Part shown: positions 1-9,556 of the stretch, piece by piece
Position numbering within the stretch: the first letter of the stretch is position 1
Layout of the letters: each line of letters begins with the position of its first letter
Notes under the pieces: model-generated
Databases searched by the model: none
Seen by the model: only the letters and a program-made list of their open reading frames with translations
What the model was told of the DNA's origin: nothing
NCBI RefSeq assembly: GCF_009177065.1
Contig: NZ_WEZF01000009.1
Span: 62,001 to 126,000, forward strand
Source: Tautonia marina
GTDB lineage: Bacteria; Planctomycetota; Planctomycetia; Isosphaerales; Isosphaeraceae
Direction: 5' to 3'
DNA: 64,000 nt
Program-made: the position numbers and the translations under genes

Positions 1-2867
1 ACACCCTGAGCCGCGATGGTGCGTGGGTTGGGCCCAGCTTCTGTGGCCATGCGACGACCAAGCGCGGCGGCGGCCTCGACAAATGCCGGATCATTCAAGG
101 TGACCAGGGCTTGCAGCGGTGTGTTCGTGCGGACTCTTCGGATGGTGCACACCTCCCCTGATCCGGCATCGAAGGTTGTCATCGACGGGTAAGGACTCGT
201 CCGTCTCAAAAACGTGTACAGGGCCCGCCGATGTCGATCCTCCCCAGTGCTCGTTTCCCACTTCAAGGTGCTGTAGGCCGCCCGCCACAGCCCCGGTGGT
301 TGCGGCGGCATGACCGATGGCCCACCGACCTTCGTTGAGAGCAACCCGGCCACAGCGAGCGCCTGGTCGCGGATCGTCTCGGCGGGAAGGCGGAACCGAG
401 GGGACCGACTCAGCAGCTCGTTTCGTGGATCTGCCTCGACCTTCGACGGGTCCTGACGCGACGATTGTCGGTACGTCGAGGAATTCACGAGAAGTCGGCA
501 GAGGTTTTTGAGTGACCAGCCCAGTTCGTCGCGATACGCGATCGCCAGCCAGTCGAGCAACTCTGGATGCGTCGGCGGTGCCCCTTGAAGCCCGAAGTCC
601 TCCTCCGTCTCGACCAGCCCCACCCCCATAATCCGCGCCCAGACGCGATTCACAGCAACCCGAGCGGTTAGGGGATTCTCCTCGGAAACCAGCCATCGAG
701 CCACCGCGAGGCGGTCGGGATTCCTCCCCCGCGGCAGCGAGCCGAAGGCGTCGGGAACCGACGGGGACACTTCCTCTCCTGGCTCCAGAAAGTTGCCTCG
801 CTGGTGAATCCTTGTCGTCCGTCGACGGTCATCGGGAAGCTCTTGAAGGATCGGAGTCCTTGCAACCGTCTCCTGCAACGTCTTCAGCTCCGCCTCGGTG
901 TCCTCAATCTGCGCATGGATCGACGCGGTCGGCTCATGATTGCGACGATAGGCCTCGTTGAGCCGTTGTTGATCCTCCGAGGTCCGTTCCTCAATCGGTT
1001 GTGCGGCCAGTTCCTCCAGCGATCGCAACTGAGGTTCAAGTGATTTGGGATCCTCGGTATCGGTGGTTGAGATTCGAAAACACCCGAGTTGCAGCCTTGG
1101 GTAATTCTGCTCGATCGTCACGACCAGCCGTGCCCCTTCCATCTCCAGGGGTTCGGCCAAGGTCAAAAGAATCACATGCGGTTCATCGTTCTTCGGTGCC
1201 CAGGCCCATCCGGTTTCAGGGTTACCATCGACCGCGAAGGCGGCCGAATACCCCTTTTGCTCGAAGTCGGCCCGAGCCTCCGACACCTCCAACACCACCG
1301 GGTCGGCCTCGTCCCCGACCGAGTGCATAGCGAGCCGAAATTCAGAAATCACAGCATTTCGATCATGCGCCGCACGGCCGGGCCCACCCTGAGGCAAACT
1401 CGGGTCCTTGAGGACTTCGAGCCGAACCGCCGTCACTCGCTCAGGAACCACCAGTTCCAGCGTAAGGGTTTCACGATCCTCATGAGGCCCGGAGACAAGC
1501 ACCGACGCATCCTCACGGACTTCAAGTGATGCACGACTCGCGGCCTCAGCCTTCGTGATCGTCGCCCGTCGCCACAGATCGGCCTTCGCAATCGCGGACT
1601 CCCAGGCTCGTTGTCGCTCAGTCTGTTCGGGAGAATCGCGCCAGAAGGCCTCACGAAGCTCGGCCAGACGCGCTTCCAGCGCGGCCGATTGCTCCGACTG
1701 CCAGGGAGTCGGCATTGGCCGGGTCGGGGCATCATCGAAGCGGTCGGCGTCTTCGGTCTGATTGAAGATGGCGTAAAAGGCGTAGTAATCCCGTTGAGAG
1801 ATCGGGTCGAACTTATGGCTATGGCACTTGGCGCAACCCATTGTCAACCCCATCCAGACCTGCATGGTCGTGTCCACGCGATCCTTCACGGCCGCGACGC
1901 GGAATTCCTCGTCGTCGGTCCCTCCCTCGTCGTTGGTCATCGTATTGCGATGAAACGCGGTCGCGAGGATCTGGTCATCGGTCGGATCGGGCAAGAGATC
2001 GCCCGCAAGCTGCTCAATCGTGAAGCGATCGAACGGCATGTCATCGTTGATTGCCTCGATGACCCAGTCGCGGTAGCGCCACATGGTGCGGGGCTGATCT
2101 TTCTCATATCCCTTGGTGTCGGCGTAGCGGGCCAGGTCGAGCCAGGTGCGTGCCCAGTGCTCACCGAAGCGAGGCGAATCGAGTAAGCGTTCCACCAGCC
2201 GCTCGTAAGCATCGGGGCGGTCGTCGTTCACGAAGCGCTCGACCTCTTCAGGACTGAGCGGAACGCCGGTCAGGTCAAGCGCCAGACGACGTGCCAGGGT
2301 GTACCGGTCGGCCTCGGGCTCAGGTTCCAGACCAACCTGGGCAAGGCGAGACCGCACGAACACATCGACAGGATTGAGGACACCTTCTTCAAGGGCTTCG
2401 GGCAACTTCGGCAGTTCCGGCCGAATCAACGGACGGAACGACCAGTGCGTATCAAACTCTGCTCCGGTCATGATCCAGCGCCTGAGAAGTTCTTGATCCT
2501 CAGCCGATAGCTCATGCCCGCTCTCCGGTGGTGGCATCTGGTCGATCGGGTCGTCGGATTCGATTCGGAAGATGAGCTCACTCGCCTCGGGATCACCCGG
2601 AACGACAACGGCATAACCATCCCGATCTCTGACGACATCCTCCCGAAGATCAAGCCGGAGATTCCCCTTGCGCTCAGCCTCGTCTGGACCATGGCAGGGC
2701 AAACACTGGCTCGTGAGAATTGGTCGGACCTCTCGATTGAAGTCCGGAGCCTCCTGAGCCTTGCCCGTCGAAGCCAGGGGCGACCACCAGGTCAGGGCCA
2801 CTGCCAGTACCATCGCGGCCCAGCGACCACAAACAGACCGCCAACCATCGCGTTGTTGCACACTCAT
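1..2867 (-). CDS. PSCyt1/PSCyt2 (DUF1549)/PSD1 (DUF1553) protein, C-terminus cut by window edge
   Basis: This is a large exported planctomycete protein whose last residues lie beyond the left edge. After an N-terminal hydrophobic stretch (about residues 15-32, probable signal peptide) it has a c-type heme motif CLPCH near residue 60. The surrounding context (VVVPGDPEAS, then DQMPPPESGHELS) is typical of the planctomycete cytochrome C domain PSCyt1. The middle region corresponds to PSCyt2/DUF1549. The visible end (TFDAGSGEVCTIRRVRTNT, then PLQALVTLNDPAFVEAA) is the PSD1/DUF1553 signature. I checked that the frame is the same at both ends and in the middle; about 955 codons are visible, close to full length for the family. 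The ATG start gives a sensible signal peptide. In planctomycetes such genes usually sit next to a DUF1501 gene, which would lie beyond the edge. The biochemical role is not established. Confidence 0.93.
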   Translation of the reverse strand, partial: MSVQQRDGWRSVCGRWAAMVLAVALTWWSPLASTGKAQEAPDFNREVRPILTSQCLPCHGPDEAERKGNLRLDLREDVVRDRDGYAVVVPGDPEASELIFRIESDDPIDQMPPPESGHELSAEDQELLRRWIMTGAEFDTHWSFRPLIRPELPKLPEALEEGVLNPVDVFVRSRLAQVGLEPEPEADRYTLARRLALDLTGVPLSPEEVERFVNDDRPDAYERLVERLLDSPRFGEHWARTWLDLARYADTKGYEKDQPRTMWRYRDWVIEAINDDMPFDRFTIEQLAGDLLPDPTDDQILATAFHRNTMTNDEGGTDDEEFRVAAVKDRVDTTMQVWMGLTMGCAKCHSHKFDPISQRDYYAFYAIFNQTEDADRFDDAPTRPMPTPWQSEQSAALEARLAELREAFWRDSPEQTERQRAWESAIAKADLWRRATITKAEAASRASLEVREDASVLVSGPHEDRETLTLELVVPERVTAVRLEVLKDPSLPQGGPGRAAHDRNAVISEFRLAMHSVGDEADPVVLEVSEARADFEQKGYSAAFAVDGNPETGWAWAPKNDEPHVILLTLAEPLEMEGARLVVTIEQNYPRLQLGCFRISTTDTEDPKSLEPQLRSLEELAAQPIEERTSEDQQRLNEAYRRNHEPTASIHAQIEDTEAELKTLQETVARTPILQELPDDRRRTTRIHQRGNFLEPGEEVSPSVPDAFGSLPRGRNPDRLAVARWLVSEENPLTARVAVNRVWARIMGVGLVETEEDFGLQGAPPTHPELLDWLAIAYRDELGWSLKNLCRLLVNSSTYRQSSRQDPSKVEADPRNELLSRSPRFRLPAETIRDQALAVAGLLSTKVGGPSVMPPQPPGLWRAAYSTLKWETSTGEDRHRRALYTFLRRTSPYPSMTTFDAGSGEVCTIRRVRTNTPLQALVTLNDPAFVEAAAALGRRMATEAGPNPRTIAAQG

Positions 2868-3079
2868 CAGAGGCACCGCTCGCTTCAACCCCGATCCGCG
2901 AAGGGGAACCGCGGACGGGCGGGTTCAGGAGGGATTGGGCAAAATCCGGAGTCACCTGCAGGACCTCATCCCCTGCGCGTTCCGGACGATGGCTCCATGA
3001 TGACCCAGCCCCCTCCCACGTCGCAAGGGGCCTTCCAACTGGTTCAATCCTTGAAGCAACCCCTCGGATCGTTCACCGA

Positions 3080-5662
3080 TCAATCCTCTCCTTCGGCCAG
3101 ATCAGCCTCCTCCGGCGGCAACCCATTCCAATCCGGCGGCTCAACCCCAAGCAGGTGCCGCACGAAGAAATCCCGACGGCGACGATCGCCATATCGACTG
3201 CCTCCGGCTCCGTGCCCAGCGCCCGGAATGACCAGAAGATCAAAATCCTTGCCCGACCGAATCAACGCATCAACCACCTGCATCGTCGAGGCCGGATCGA
3301 CATTTCGATCCAGTTCACCGACCGTGAGGAGCAGTTTGCCCCGGAGCCTGTGAGCGTTCACGACATTCGACGATTCTTCATAGTGCGGTCCCACCGGCCA
3401 TCCCATCCATTGCTCGTTCCACCAGATTTTGTCCATCCGATTATCGTGACACCCACAATCGGCCACGGCCACCTTGTAAAACTCGGGGTGGAAGAGGAGG
3501 GCCCCCAGCGCATTCTGACCTCCCGCCGATCCGCCATAGATCCCGACCCGAGACAAATCCATGTATGGCCGATCGACCGCTGCTGCCTTCATCCAGGCAA
3601 TTCGATCCGGCAACCCCGCATCGGCCAGATTTCGCCAGCAAACGTCGTGGAACGCCTTGGACCGCCAGTTCGTGCCCATTCCGTCGATCTGAACCAGAAG
3701 AAACCCCAGCTCCGCGAGCCGTTGCGGACCATGCAACGCCGAGAATTCCTTGGGCACAAACGCCCCCTGTGGGCCGGCGTAAATCTGTTCGATCACCGGA
3801 TAGTTCCGCGACGGATCAAAGGTCGTCGGCCGAAAGATAACCCCATAAATCTCGGTTTCGCCGTCGCGTCCCTTGGCCACAACTCGCTCAGGAACCTGCC
3901 ATCCGCTCGCCATTAACTCCGACGCATCCGCTCGTTCCAGCTCACAGACCAAACGGCCATCCTCAGCCGATCGCAATGCAATCACTGGTGGCAGATCCAC
4001 GCGAGAATAGGTATCGATCAGAAATCGTCCGTCCGGCGAATACTCGATCGAATGCGTCCCATCCCCTTCCGTCAAGAGGACCAAACCAGTACCGTCAAAG
4101 TTGACTCGTGCATGGTGAATGAAATACGGGTCCTGGTTCGGCACGATTCCTCCGGCTCGAAACCAGATCTGCCGGGCCTCCTCATCCACTCGATCCACCC
4201 CTCGAACCACCCATTCTCCTTGCGTGACCTGCTGCTTCAGCTCCCCTGTACCGGCATCAAAAAGAAAGAGATGATTCCACCCATCCCGCTCCGAAGCCCA
4301 GAGAATCTCGTTCGAGTCGTCCAGGTATCGACAGAAGAACTTTTGGCTGTAATCAATAAACGTCTCGCTTGCCTCCTCGACAAGGACGCGGGCTTCGCCC
4401 GTCTTTGCATCCACAGCGATGATTCTCAGGCACTGATGACCCCGCTCGTTGAACAAAAACGTAAATCGTGATGAATCCGACGACCACCGCACGTCACTGA
4501 TACGCCAGGGGTTGGCATACAACTCGTCCCGAATCGAGATTTCCTCGCGTGCGTCTATATCGAACAGATGGGGCCTGGAAACGTCGACCTGATCCCCTGG
4601 CTTGAGATAATCATACGAGTCGAGCTTTGGCTGAAGCTGATCCTGTGGAGACGACTCAATCAGATAGACCTTCCGACTGTCTCCCTTCGCTCTCCGCATG
4701 GCGACGAGTTTCGTCGAGTCAGGAGACCAGAAGACCCGAGCCTCGTAGCTGTCGGCCTCGCTGCCTTCCTCGGAAAGTCGGAACTCCTCGCCGGACTCGC
4801 GATCGCGCACAATGACATTATGATCCTGAATCGATGCCACCCAGCGACCATTCGGTGACTGCCCCATCTCCCCCCGCTCCGTCCGCCTCCGGTTCGATCG
4901 TTCTCGGGGAGGCGGAGGAGGCACCTCCTGATCCTCCTCGATCTCGAAGCGAGCCGGCTGATCTTCCGCCTCGAAGCGGTCAATTTCACGCCCCTCGCCA
5001 TCCTCAACCGACCAGACATGCCCACCGAAGGTATGCTGCCGCCGCTCCTCTCCCTTCGGAATCGTGCCATAGCTCCGAGGGTGTCCCGACGGATCGAGCC
5101 AGATCAACGAAATTGGTCCCGAAGTGCGGTTCACCACAAGGATCTCGGTTTCCTTTCCGGTTCGTCGACTGGCCTGGGGGACTGCGTTCCGCTGGCGAGA
5201 CGTCGGCCGATCCTTCGGTTCGGCGGTGCTCAGTTCCGCAGTCTCGGCATCAAGCTTCCACCACACGTCATCGACCTGGAGCACGAACGATCGATCATCG
5301 TCCGCCCATTCGAGCCGATCGATCGGTAACCGATCCGCTTCGACCGCTTCTCCCAGGGTTTCCGCCAAAGCTTCGGCCAGTTGCTGGTGGTCGAAGGCCG
5401 GTCGCCGTACCGCCTGCTCAGGCTCAACCACGACGAATTCCCGGGCATCGCCGGGAAGATCGTTTCGATACCAGAACCGCGTCTGATCCGCCGACCAGTG
5501 GGGTCGAACGCTGGTCTTGTAGACTGTGCCTCGCGTTCTACTCCGTAACTTGTCGGCCCGGCGATAATCGGCCAGGGTCCCCTGAGCCATCACCGGTTGC
5601 GTGGACCACCCGATTGCGAGCACCAATCCCACGAGCATGAGGACCGACTTCGACCTGTTCAT
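3080..5662 (-). CDS. Secreted S9 family prolyl oligopeptidase / dipeptidyl-peptidase IV-like peptidase
   Basis: An 860-residue serine peptidase of family S9 (DPP IV branch). It begins with a clear signal peptide (MNRSKSVLMLVGLVLAIGWS, with an Ala-x-Ala-like end near VMAQG). A long beta-propeller-type region follows, with repeats such as SPDSTKLVAMRR, SSDSSRFTFLF and SPDGRFLIDTYS. The alpha/beta hydrolase domain is C-terminal. The catalytic triad is visible: nucleophile Ser in GIYGGSAGGQ (about residue 700), Asp in VGELDRNVDP and His in PGAGHGAGG. The family cleaves peptides after proline or alanine; here the site would be periplasmic or extracellular. I start at the ATG preceding the signal peptide, with a GGAG sequence about 11 bases upstream, rather than an in-frame start 63 bases earlier that would place 21 non-signal residues in front. 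It is followed by the PSCyt/PSD gene after a 212-base gap, with no sign of co-transcription. Confidence 0.93.
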   Translation of the reverse strand: MNRSKSVLMLVGLVLAIGWSTQPVMAQGTLADYRRADKLRSRTRGTVYKTSVRPHWSADQTRFWYRNDLPGDAREFVVVEPEQAVRRPAFDHQQLAEALAETLGEAVEADRLPIDRLEWADDDRSFVLQVDDVWWKLDAETAELSTAEPKDRPTSRQRNAVPQASRRTGKETEILVVNRTSGPISLIWLDPSGHPRSYGTIPKGEERRQHTFGGHVWSVEDGEGREIDRFEAEDQPARFEIEEDQEVPPPPPRERSNRRRTERGEMGQSPNGRWVASIQDHNVIVRDRESGEEFRLSEEGSEADSYEARVFWSPDSTKLVAMRRAKGDSRKVYLIESSPQDQLQPKLDSYDYLKPGDQVDVSRPHLFDIDAREEISIRDELYANPWRISDVRWSSDSSRFTFLFNERGHQCLRIIAVDAKTGEARVLVEEASETFIDYSQKFFCRYLDDSNEILWASERDGWNHLFLFDAGTGELKQQVTQGEWVVRGVDRVDEEARQIWFRAGGIVPNQDPYFIHHARVNFDGTGLVLLTEGDGTHSIEYSPDGRFLIDTYSRVDLPPVIALRSAEDGRLVCELERADASELMASGWQVPERVVAKGRDGETEIYGVIFRPTTFDPSRNYPVIEQIYAGPQGAFVPKEFSALHGPQRLAELGFLLVQIDGMGTNWRSKAFHDVCWRNLADAGLPDRIAWMKAAAVDRPYMDLSRVGIYGGSAGGQNALGALLFHPEFYKVAVADCGCHDNRMDKIWWNEQWMGWPVGPHYEESSNVVNAHRLRGKLLLTVGELDRNVDPASTMQVVDALIRSGKDFDLLVIPGAGHGAGGSRYGDRRRRDFFVRHLLGVEPPDWNGLPPEEADLAEGED

Positions 5663-6011
5663 CAGCTTGCGGACTCCGGAGAATTGCCGGGAGGCGTTGA
5701 CGGAACAAACGCCCACACCCATCACGTCATTGTGCGCTCCAACCCGACAAACATCGAGCGTTCATCGGCGTTTCCGCATTCCTCGAGTCGGTCCCTACGA
5801 CGATCGCCGCCCCGCGTCTCTCCTGTTGCGTCCATCACAAGAAACGTTCGCTCAACCCAGCGGACCCGCCCCATCACCATCCTCTCCAAGACTCACCCGG
5901 CAATCGTGTACCAGGACGCCTTGATCGCAGACCTCATGATCGCTCAGAATCCTCATCTTCGTTCTGTTGGTGGCGAGTTCATCAGGTCCTGGTTTCCAGG
6001 GAGTGCCAGAC
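5663..6011. other. Divergent intergenic region, no gene seen
   Basis: This 349-base stretch separates the divergent S9 peptidase and M32 carboxypeptidase genes and must hold both promoters. I see no convincing -35/-10 pair, hairpin or conserved coding frame in it. Upstream in-frame starts of both neighbours fall here but lack ribosome binding sites. Confidence 0.5.
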
Positions 6012-7535
6012 GTGGACGCGAAGGCCGCATACGACGAGTTGGTTCAACGGTGCCGCGAGTGGTCCACCCTCGCCTCGTGCGCGGCCTTGCTCTCCTGGGA
6101 TGAGCAGACCTTTATGCCGTCTGGAGGTTCCGCCTTCCGCGGCAACCAGCTTGGCTTGCTCGCCGGCCTGGAACACGAACGCGCCACCGACCCAACCCTG
6201 GGCGACTTGCTCGCAACGGTGGAAGGTTCCGACCTCATCGCCGATCCTGAGAGTCCCGAGGCCGTCAACGTCCGTGAGATTCGGCGATCGTTCAACCGCA
6301 AGACCAAATTACCCCGGGAACTTGTTGAGGAACTTGCACGGGTCACCTCGACCGCGCAGCACGAATGGGTCGCCTGCCGTCGGGCTCACGATTATCAACG
6401 CTTCCTCCCCTGGCTCGATCGAATCGTCACCTTGAAGCGGCGCGAGGCCGAGTGTGTCGGTCACGCTTCAGGGGACCTGTATGACGCACTCCTCGATGAG
6501 TACGAACCCGGGGCCTCGGCCGCGACACTTTCTGCGCTGTTTGCCACCTTGCGAGCCGAGCTGGTGCCGCTGGTCGAGGCCATTGCCGGTTCATCGAACC
6601 GTCCCGATCCGTCGGTTCTTCGCGGAACCTTCCCGATTGAAACGCAGCGGATGCTCGGAGAACTGGTTGCCGCGTCAATCGGTTTCGATTTCGAGCGTGG
6701 ACGCCTCGACACCTCCGCTCACCCGTTCTGTTCAGGCATCGCGCCGGGTGATTGCCGGATCACCACCCGCTACCGGAGCGACGATTTTGAAGAGTCCTTC
6801 TTCGGCGTTCTCCACGAGGTCGGCCACGGTCTCTATGAACAGGGACTGCCCGCTGACCGCTTTGGCACGCCGATGGGCGAGTCCGTCTCGCTCGGCATTC
6901 ATGAATCGCAATCGCGCCTCTGGGAAAACCTCGTTGGCCGCGGTCGGGCCTTTTGGACCTTCTGGTTCCCGATCATCAAACGCCTCTTTCGAGGCTCACT
7001 CGGCTCTGCGAACCTCGACACGTTCCACCGCGCCGTCAACAGGGTTGAACCATCCCTGATCCGAACTCAGGCCGATGAAGTCACGTACAATCTTCACATC
7101 CTCATTCGCTTTGATCTGGAACGGGCCTTGCTTTCGGGCGATTTGCCCCCGGCCGACCTGCCGGGAGCCTGGGACGAGGCTTACCGCCGCGATCTTGGCG
7201 TCGTCGCTCCCGATGTCGCGGACGGCTGCCTCCAAGATGTCCACTGGTCGGCGGGTCTGATCGGCTATTTCCCAACCTACACCCTCGGCAACGTCTATGC
7301 CGCCCAGCTTTTTGATGCAGCCTCCCGCGAGCTTGGCGATCTCGACGCGACCCTGGCCCGGGGCGATTCCCAGCCCTTGCTCGACTGGCTCCGCGGCCAG
7401 ATTCATCATCACGCCCGTCGCTATCGTCCCGCCGACCTGATCACCCATGCAACCGGCTCCGCTCCCGAGTCGAAACCTTTGATCCAATCGCTCCGATCCC
7501 GCTACGGAATGGCCTATGGCCTCTCGACGCAGTGA
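6012..7535 (+). CDS. Carboxypeptidase M32 (zinc metallocarboxypeptidase, Taq carboxypeptidase family)
   Basis: A cytosolic M32 metallocarboxypeptidase of about 507 residues, the usual size for the family. The zinc-binding HExxH motif is seen as HEVGHGLYEQG, about halfway along the protein. It is followed by the family motif HESQSRLWEN and, further on, RTQADEVTYNLHILIRFDLE, which in M32 enzymes lies in the active-site cleft. Near the N-terminus, LLSWDEQTFMPSGG is also characteristic. The enzyme removes C-terminal residues from peptides with broad specificity. The chosen GTG start has an AGGGAG sequence eight bases upstream. In-frame TTG/GTG codons as far upstream as 5967 are possible but lack such a site. 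It appears to be a single-gene unit. Confidence 0.93.
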   Translation: MDAKAAYDELVQRCREWSTLASCAALLSWDEQTFMPSGGSAFRGNQLGLLAGLEHERATDPTLGDLLATVEGSDLIADPESPEAVNVREIRRSFNRKTKLPRELVEELARVTSTAQHEWVACRRAHDYQRFLPWLDRIVTLKRREAECVGHASGDLYDALLDEYEPGASAATLSALFATLRAELVPLVEAIAGSSNRPDPSVLRGTFPIETQRMLGELVAASIGFDFERGRLDTSAHPFCSGIAPGDCRITTRYRSDDFEESFFGVLHEVGHGLYEQGLPADRFGTPMGESVSLGIHESQSRLWENLVGRGRAFWTFWFPIIKRLFRGSLGSANLDTFHRAVNRVEPSLIRTQADEVTYNLHILIRFDLERALLSGDLPPADLPGAWDEAYRRDLGVVAPDVADGCLQDVHWSAGLIGYFPTYTLGNVYAAQLFDAASRELGDLDATLARGDSQPLLDWLRGQIHHHARRYRPADLITHATGSAPESKPLIQSLRSRYGMAYGLSTQ

Positions 7536-7784
7536 CCCAGACCCGTTTCCCAAGGCCGCCATCTTCGGAACCTCGTCTCGAATCTCGCTTGCGAGGTCCT
7601 GGACCTTGTGGTACGACGATCTCCATACCGATGAGCAGGGGGCGGCCCGGAGGGAACCGGCCGGGAGGCGTCAGGGACCACGCCTCCATTCCCCGATCGG
7701 TCCAGGTGTGACGTACTCCGACCTTCATCGGCCGGCCCCCGACATCCCCGGAGGACCGTCGGCCCCGGGAGGCCGATTCCCCCG

Positions 7785-8786
7785 ATGAGTGCTTTCGACG
7801 ACCTCGGCGACCGTCCGACGGGTAACTCGCTCGTCATCATGATCCCGGTCTTCAACGACTGGGTCGCCCTGGACTTGCTCCTCCCAGAGCTCGACCGCGT
7901 CTTGCAAACGCACCGGATGTCGGCCGACGTCCTCGTAATCGACGACGGCTCATCCACCGAGCCTCAGTCGGCCGATCGGTCGTACAACGCACTCGGACGT
8001 GTCGATATCTTGCCACTCAAGCGAAACCTCGGGCATCAACGCGCCATTGCGATCGGACTCGCCGTCGTGGCCGATCGGCTGCCAGGCTGTCAAACGCTGG
8101 TCGTCATGGATGGCGACGGCGAAGACGACCCCCGCGACATTCCCCGGATGCTCGATCGTTACCGCGCCGAGGGATGCCGGAAAATCGTTTTTGCCGATCG
8201 CACCCGGCGCTCAGAGTCCCTCAAATTCCGCTTCTTTTATCAGCTCTATCGAATGGCCCATCGGGTCTTGACCGGATTTGACGTGCGGGTCGGCAACTTC
8301 AGCGTCATCCCCCGATCGGTCCTGGAACGACTGGTTGTCGTCTCCGAACTTTGGAATCACTACGCCGCCGCCGCCTTCAATTCCAGGCAACCGCATTGCA
8401 GCGTGTCAACGGTCCGAGCCCGACGTTTGCACGGTAAGCCGACCATGAACTTCGTCCGACTTGTCGTCCACGGACTCAGCGCGATCTCGGTCCATAGCGA
8501 ATTGATCGGCGTGCGAATGTTGATGGTCGCCTTCGTTCTGATCCTCCTGGTCCTGCTCAGCACCGTCGCCGCCGTCATCGTTCGGCTGGTGACCCCGCTG
8601 GCAATCCCCGGCTGGGCGACCACGGCGGTCGGCATCTCGCTTGTTTTGCTTGCGCAGGCGGTCATGCTCGCGCTCCTGTTTTGCTTCGTGACCCTCAGCG
8701 GCCGGCAAGGGCTCACGTTCTTGCCCATCCGCGATTATGGCTATTTCGCAGGTCCGCTGCGTAATCTCTATCCGGGTGAATCATGA
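7785..8786 (+). CDS. Family 2 glycosyltransferase with C-terminal membrane anchor (polyprenyl-phosphate glycosyltransferase-like)
   Basis: A 333-residue inverting GT-A glycosyltransferase. The nucleotide-sugar binding start of the fold is MIPVFNDWVALDLLLPEL, and VLVIDDGSS and VVMDGDGEDDP supply the Asp-rich metal/UDP or GDP-binding segments. The C-terminal third has two hydrophobic helices (about residues 243-268 and 275-305), as in GtrB/DPM1-like enzymes that load a sugar onto undecaprenyl phosphate. The stop codon overlaps the start of the methyltransferase gene (ATGA), so the two are translationally coupled and probably act on the same glycan or lipid-linked product. The exact sugar donor cannot be told from sequence. 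A run of about 250 bases upstream shows no other gene. Confidence 0.85.
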   Translation: MSAFDDLGDRPTGNSLVIMIPVFNDWVALDLLLPELDRVLQTHRMSADVLVIDDGSSTEPQSADRSYNALGRVDILPLKRNLGHQRAIAIGLAVVADRLPGCQTLVVMDGDGEDDPRDIPRMLDRYRAEGCRKIVFADRTRRSESLKFRFFYQLYRMAHRVLTGFDVRVGNFSVIPRSVLERLVVVSELWNHYAAAAFNSRQPHCSVSTVRARRLHGKPTMNFVRLVVHGLSAISVHSELIGVRMLMVAFVLILLVLLSTVAAVIVRLVTPLAIPGWATTAVGISLVLLAQAVMLALLFCFVTLSGRQGLTFLPIRDYGYFAGPLRNLYPGES

Positions 8787-9508
8787 GCCAGTACACCTAC
8801 GAGGGTTCGGAGCTTGACCTTTTCGCCGATGCCAGGGTCTGGAAGTCGAACCTTCAGCGTCAGCTTGCCCCCTTCCTCGGTGCCGAGGTGCTGGAAGTCG
8901 GGGCCGGATTTGGCGGAACGACCCGATTTCTCTGCAAGGGCAACCATCAACGTTGGGTCTGCCTCGAACCCGACGACACCCTGGCCTCCCGACTCGCCGC
9001 GTCCATTGCCGACGGTTCCTTGCCGCCCTGCTGCCAGGTTTCGGTCGGAACGACGGCGGATCTCTCCGACGACTCCTTCGACACGATTCTCTACATCGAC
9101 GTGGTCGAACACATCGAACACGACGCCGAGGAACTTGCCCGCGCCGCGACGCTTCTCAAGCCTGGGGGCCATCTTGCGGTCCTCTCTCCCGCTCATCAGT
9201 GGCTCTACACCCCGTTTGACCAGTCCATCGGTCACTTCCGACGCTACAGCAAGCGATCGCTCGCGGCCCTCTCTCCCCCGGGCCTGGATCGAGTCCGATT
9301 GCGGTATCTCGACACGGCCGGGCTCCTTGCGTCGCTCGGCAATCGTCTGGTCCTGAAGAGCGCCATGCCCAGCCCCCGACAGATCGTCTTCTGGGATCGC
9401 TATCTGGTCCGGGCTTCGCGTGTTCTCGACCCCTGCTTGAATTATCAACTTGGCAAATCGGTGCTTGGCATCTGGAAACGACCGATGTCAGCCCCCCGGT
9501 CCGTATGA
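8783..9508 (+). CDS. Class I SAM-dependent methyltransferase
   Basis: A 241-residue Rossmann-fold methyltransferase. Motif I is VLEVGAGFGGTTRFL and the acidic residue closing strand 2 is in VCLEPD. Motif IV-like DTILYIDVVEHIEHD and the later LKPGGHLAVLSPAH are typical of the UbiE/methyltransf_11-23 group. It overlaps the upstream glycosyltransferase by four bases, and GGGTGA just before the ATG can serve as ribosome binding site. The pairing suggests methylation of a sugar or lipid intermediate made by the neighbour; that is inference from context only. Confidence 0.85.
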   Translation: MSQYTYEGSELDLFADARVWKSNLQRQLAPFLGAEVLEVGAGFGGTTRFLCKGNHQRWVCLEPDDTLASRLAASIADGSLPPCCQVSVGTTADLSDDSFDTILYIDVVEHIEHDAEELARAATLLKPGGHLAVLSPAHQWLYTPFDQSIGHFRRYSKRSLAALSPPGLDRVRLRYLDTAGLLASLGNRLVLKSAMPSPRQIVFWDRYLVRASRVLDPCLNYQLGKSVLGIWKRPMSAPRSV

Positions 9509-9556
9509 TTCCGGATCGCCCCGAAGACCCGATCGCCCCTGGTTCTTGACGCCTCA